DNA of 6,860 nucleotides from Oscillospiraceae bacterium. GTDB lineage: Bacteria; Bacillota; Clostridia; Oscillospirales; Acutalibacteraceae. A program made the position numbers and the translations under genes. Location: the NCBI GenBank assembly GCA_031273775.1, contig JAISRF010000038.1, forward strand, positions 1-6,860. Direction: 5' to 3'. The notes beneath the pieces were generated by a model. That model was not told where the DNA came from and searched no databases. It saw nothing but the letters and a program-made list of their open reading frames with translations. Positions 6,273-6,860 of this stretch are shown piece after piece. Within the stretch, counting starts at the first letter, position 1. Every line of letters starts with the position of its first letter.

Positions 6273-6860
6273 CAAAATGTCTCTCCCTCCGTGATGTTGA
6301 GCAAGCGTGCCGCCAGCGCCTGATTCTGCTTGGTCACAAGGTCGTAATAGATACCTTTTATTGCGTAAAGCTCGGCGTGGTCTCCTTCTTCGGTGATTTT
6401 GCCGTGTTCCATGACCGCTAACCGATCCGCGCTACGCAACGTGGAAAGCCGATGCGCGATCGCGATGGTGGTGCGCCCCTTTGCCAATTGCTCTAACGAG
6501 TTCTGAATTTTTCGCTCGGTTTCGGTGTCAACGGCGGCGGTCGCTTCATCAAGAATCAAAATGGCCGGGTTCGCCAAAATGGCTCGGGCGATTGAAATTC
6601 GCTGGCGTTCCCCGCCTGAGAGCTGTTGCCCCCGCGCCCCGATTACGGTATCGTACCCGTCGCGCAGCTTCATGATAAAATCGTGGGCAGCGGCGGATAT
6701 GGCGGCGGAGATAATCTCCTCCCTGCTGGCTCTGGGTCGGGCATAGGCGATATTTTCCGCCACGGTGCCCATGAAAATAAACGTTTCCTGAGAAACCATG
6801 GCCACGCTTTCCCGCAGGAAGCCTAACGAAAACTCGCGCACGTCAATTCCGTCTATGGTG
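6272..6860 (-). CDS. ABC exporter, C-terminal part of the ATPase domain (partial, N-terminus beyond right edge)
   Basis: The last 195 residues of an ABC exporter ATPase; membrane domain and Walker A lie off the right edge. Numbering from the first visible residue: TIDGIDVREF, then Q-loop MVSQETFIF (Q24), signature LSGGERQR (80-87), Walker B ILILDE (100-105) with catalytic E105, D-loop AAVD (108-111), and switch His in AIAHRLS (H136). All catalytic elements in view are canonical. It ends HAELYAIKGIYYDLVTKQ plus a short tail, and its TGA overlaps the DUF1854 ATG. The second exporter in the same unit ends with a very similar pattern (GIYYGLVTAQ), so the two are paralogues and may form a heterodimer (inference). 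Promoter and start of the operon are outside the window. Confidence 0.94.
   Translation of the reverse strand, partial: TIDGIDVREFSLGFLRESVAMVSQETFIFMGTVAENIAYARPRASREEIISAAISAAAHDFIMKLRDGYDTVIGARGQQLSGGERQRISIARAILANPAILILDEATAAVDTETERKIQNSLEQLAKGRTTIAIAHRLSTLRSADRLAVMEHGKITEEGDHAELYAIKGIYYDLVTKQNQALAARLLNITEGETF
6276..6290 (-). promoter_or_regulatory. Ribosome binding site of the DUF1854 gene
   Basis: GGAGGGAGAG (6290-6281, minus strand) lies inside the end of the upstream exporter gene. GGAGG is 10 bases from TTG 6275 and 13 from ATG 6272, while the inner GAGAG is 8 from the ATG. Spacing therefore does not settle the start; ATG is preferred for its overlap with the stop codon. Confidence 0.6.

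Overview
The window looks like a chromosomal segment of a low-GC-lineage Gram-positive (Firmicutes, probably Clostridia) with roughly balanced base composition. The reasons are an AddB-type (not RecBCD-type) recombination helicase/nuclease, elongator tRNA-Met and tRNA-Glu genes close to their Bacillus counterparts with encoded CCA ends, and purine-rich ribosome binding sites (GGAGG, AAGGG). All recognised genes lie on the minus strand, so the biological order runs from the right edge to the left.

Right part (3432-6860): a tight three-gene unit. First comes the C-terminal ATPase end of an ABC exporter cut by the window edge. Next is a small DUF1854-family protein whose ATG overlaps the exporter's stop codon by one base. 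After 39 bases comes a complete 760-residue ABC exporter half-transporter with an unusual N-terminal extension containing a four-cysteine zinc ribbon. The ABC-DUF1854-ABC arrangement is the most interesting system here. From memory, DUF1854 proteins and zinc-ribbon ABC exporters of this kind are annotated as cyanophycin-metabolism-associated in Proteobacteria. No cyanophycin enzyme is visible in this window and the substrate is unknown.

Middle (2837-3431): a consensus sigma-A promoter with an A-rich upstream tract drives tRNA-Met(CAU) and then tRNA-Glu(UUC). The 113 bases between the two tRNAs hold two opposed arrays of a 7-base repeat. The stretch 3282-3431, between the exporter stop and the promoter's A-rich tract, shows nothing I can identify. 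The 110 bases between tRNA-Glu and addB contain a weak hairpin and an open frame that runs into addB.

Left part (1-2836): the first 945 codons of addB, running off the left edge inside the nuclease domain. AddAB processes double-strand breaks for recombination. addA would be expected further left but is not visible.

A heptanucleotide repeat family (unit ending TGAG or TTAG) appears in three places: between the tRNAs, inside the ABC exporter gene where it encodes a heptapeptide-periodic linker, and as a short remnant in addB. Two of the coding copies share a 14-base word read in the same frame.
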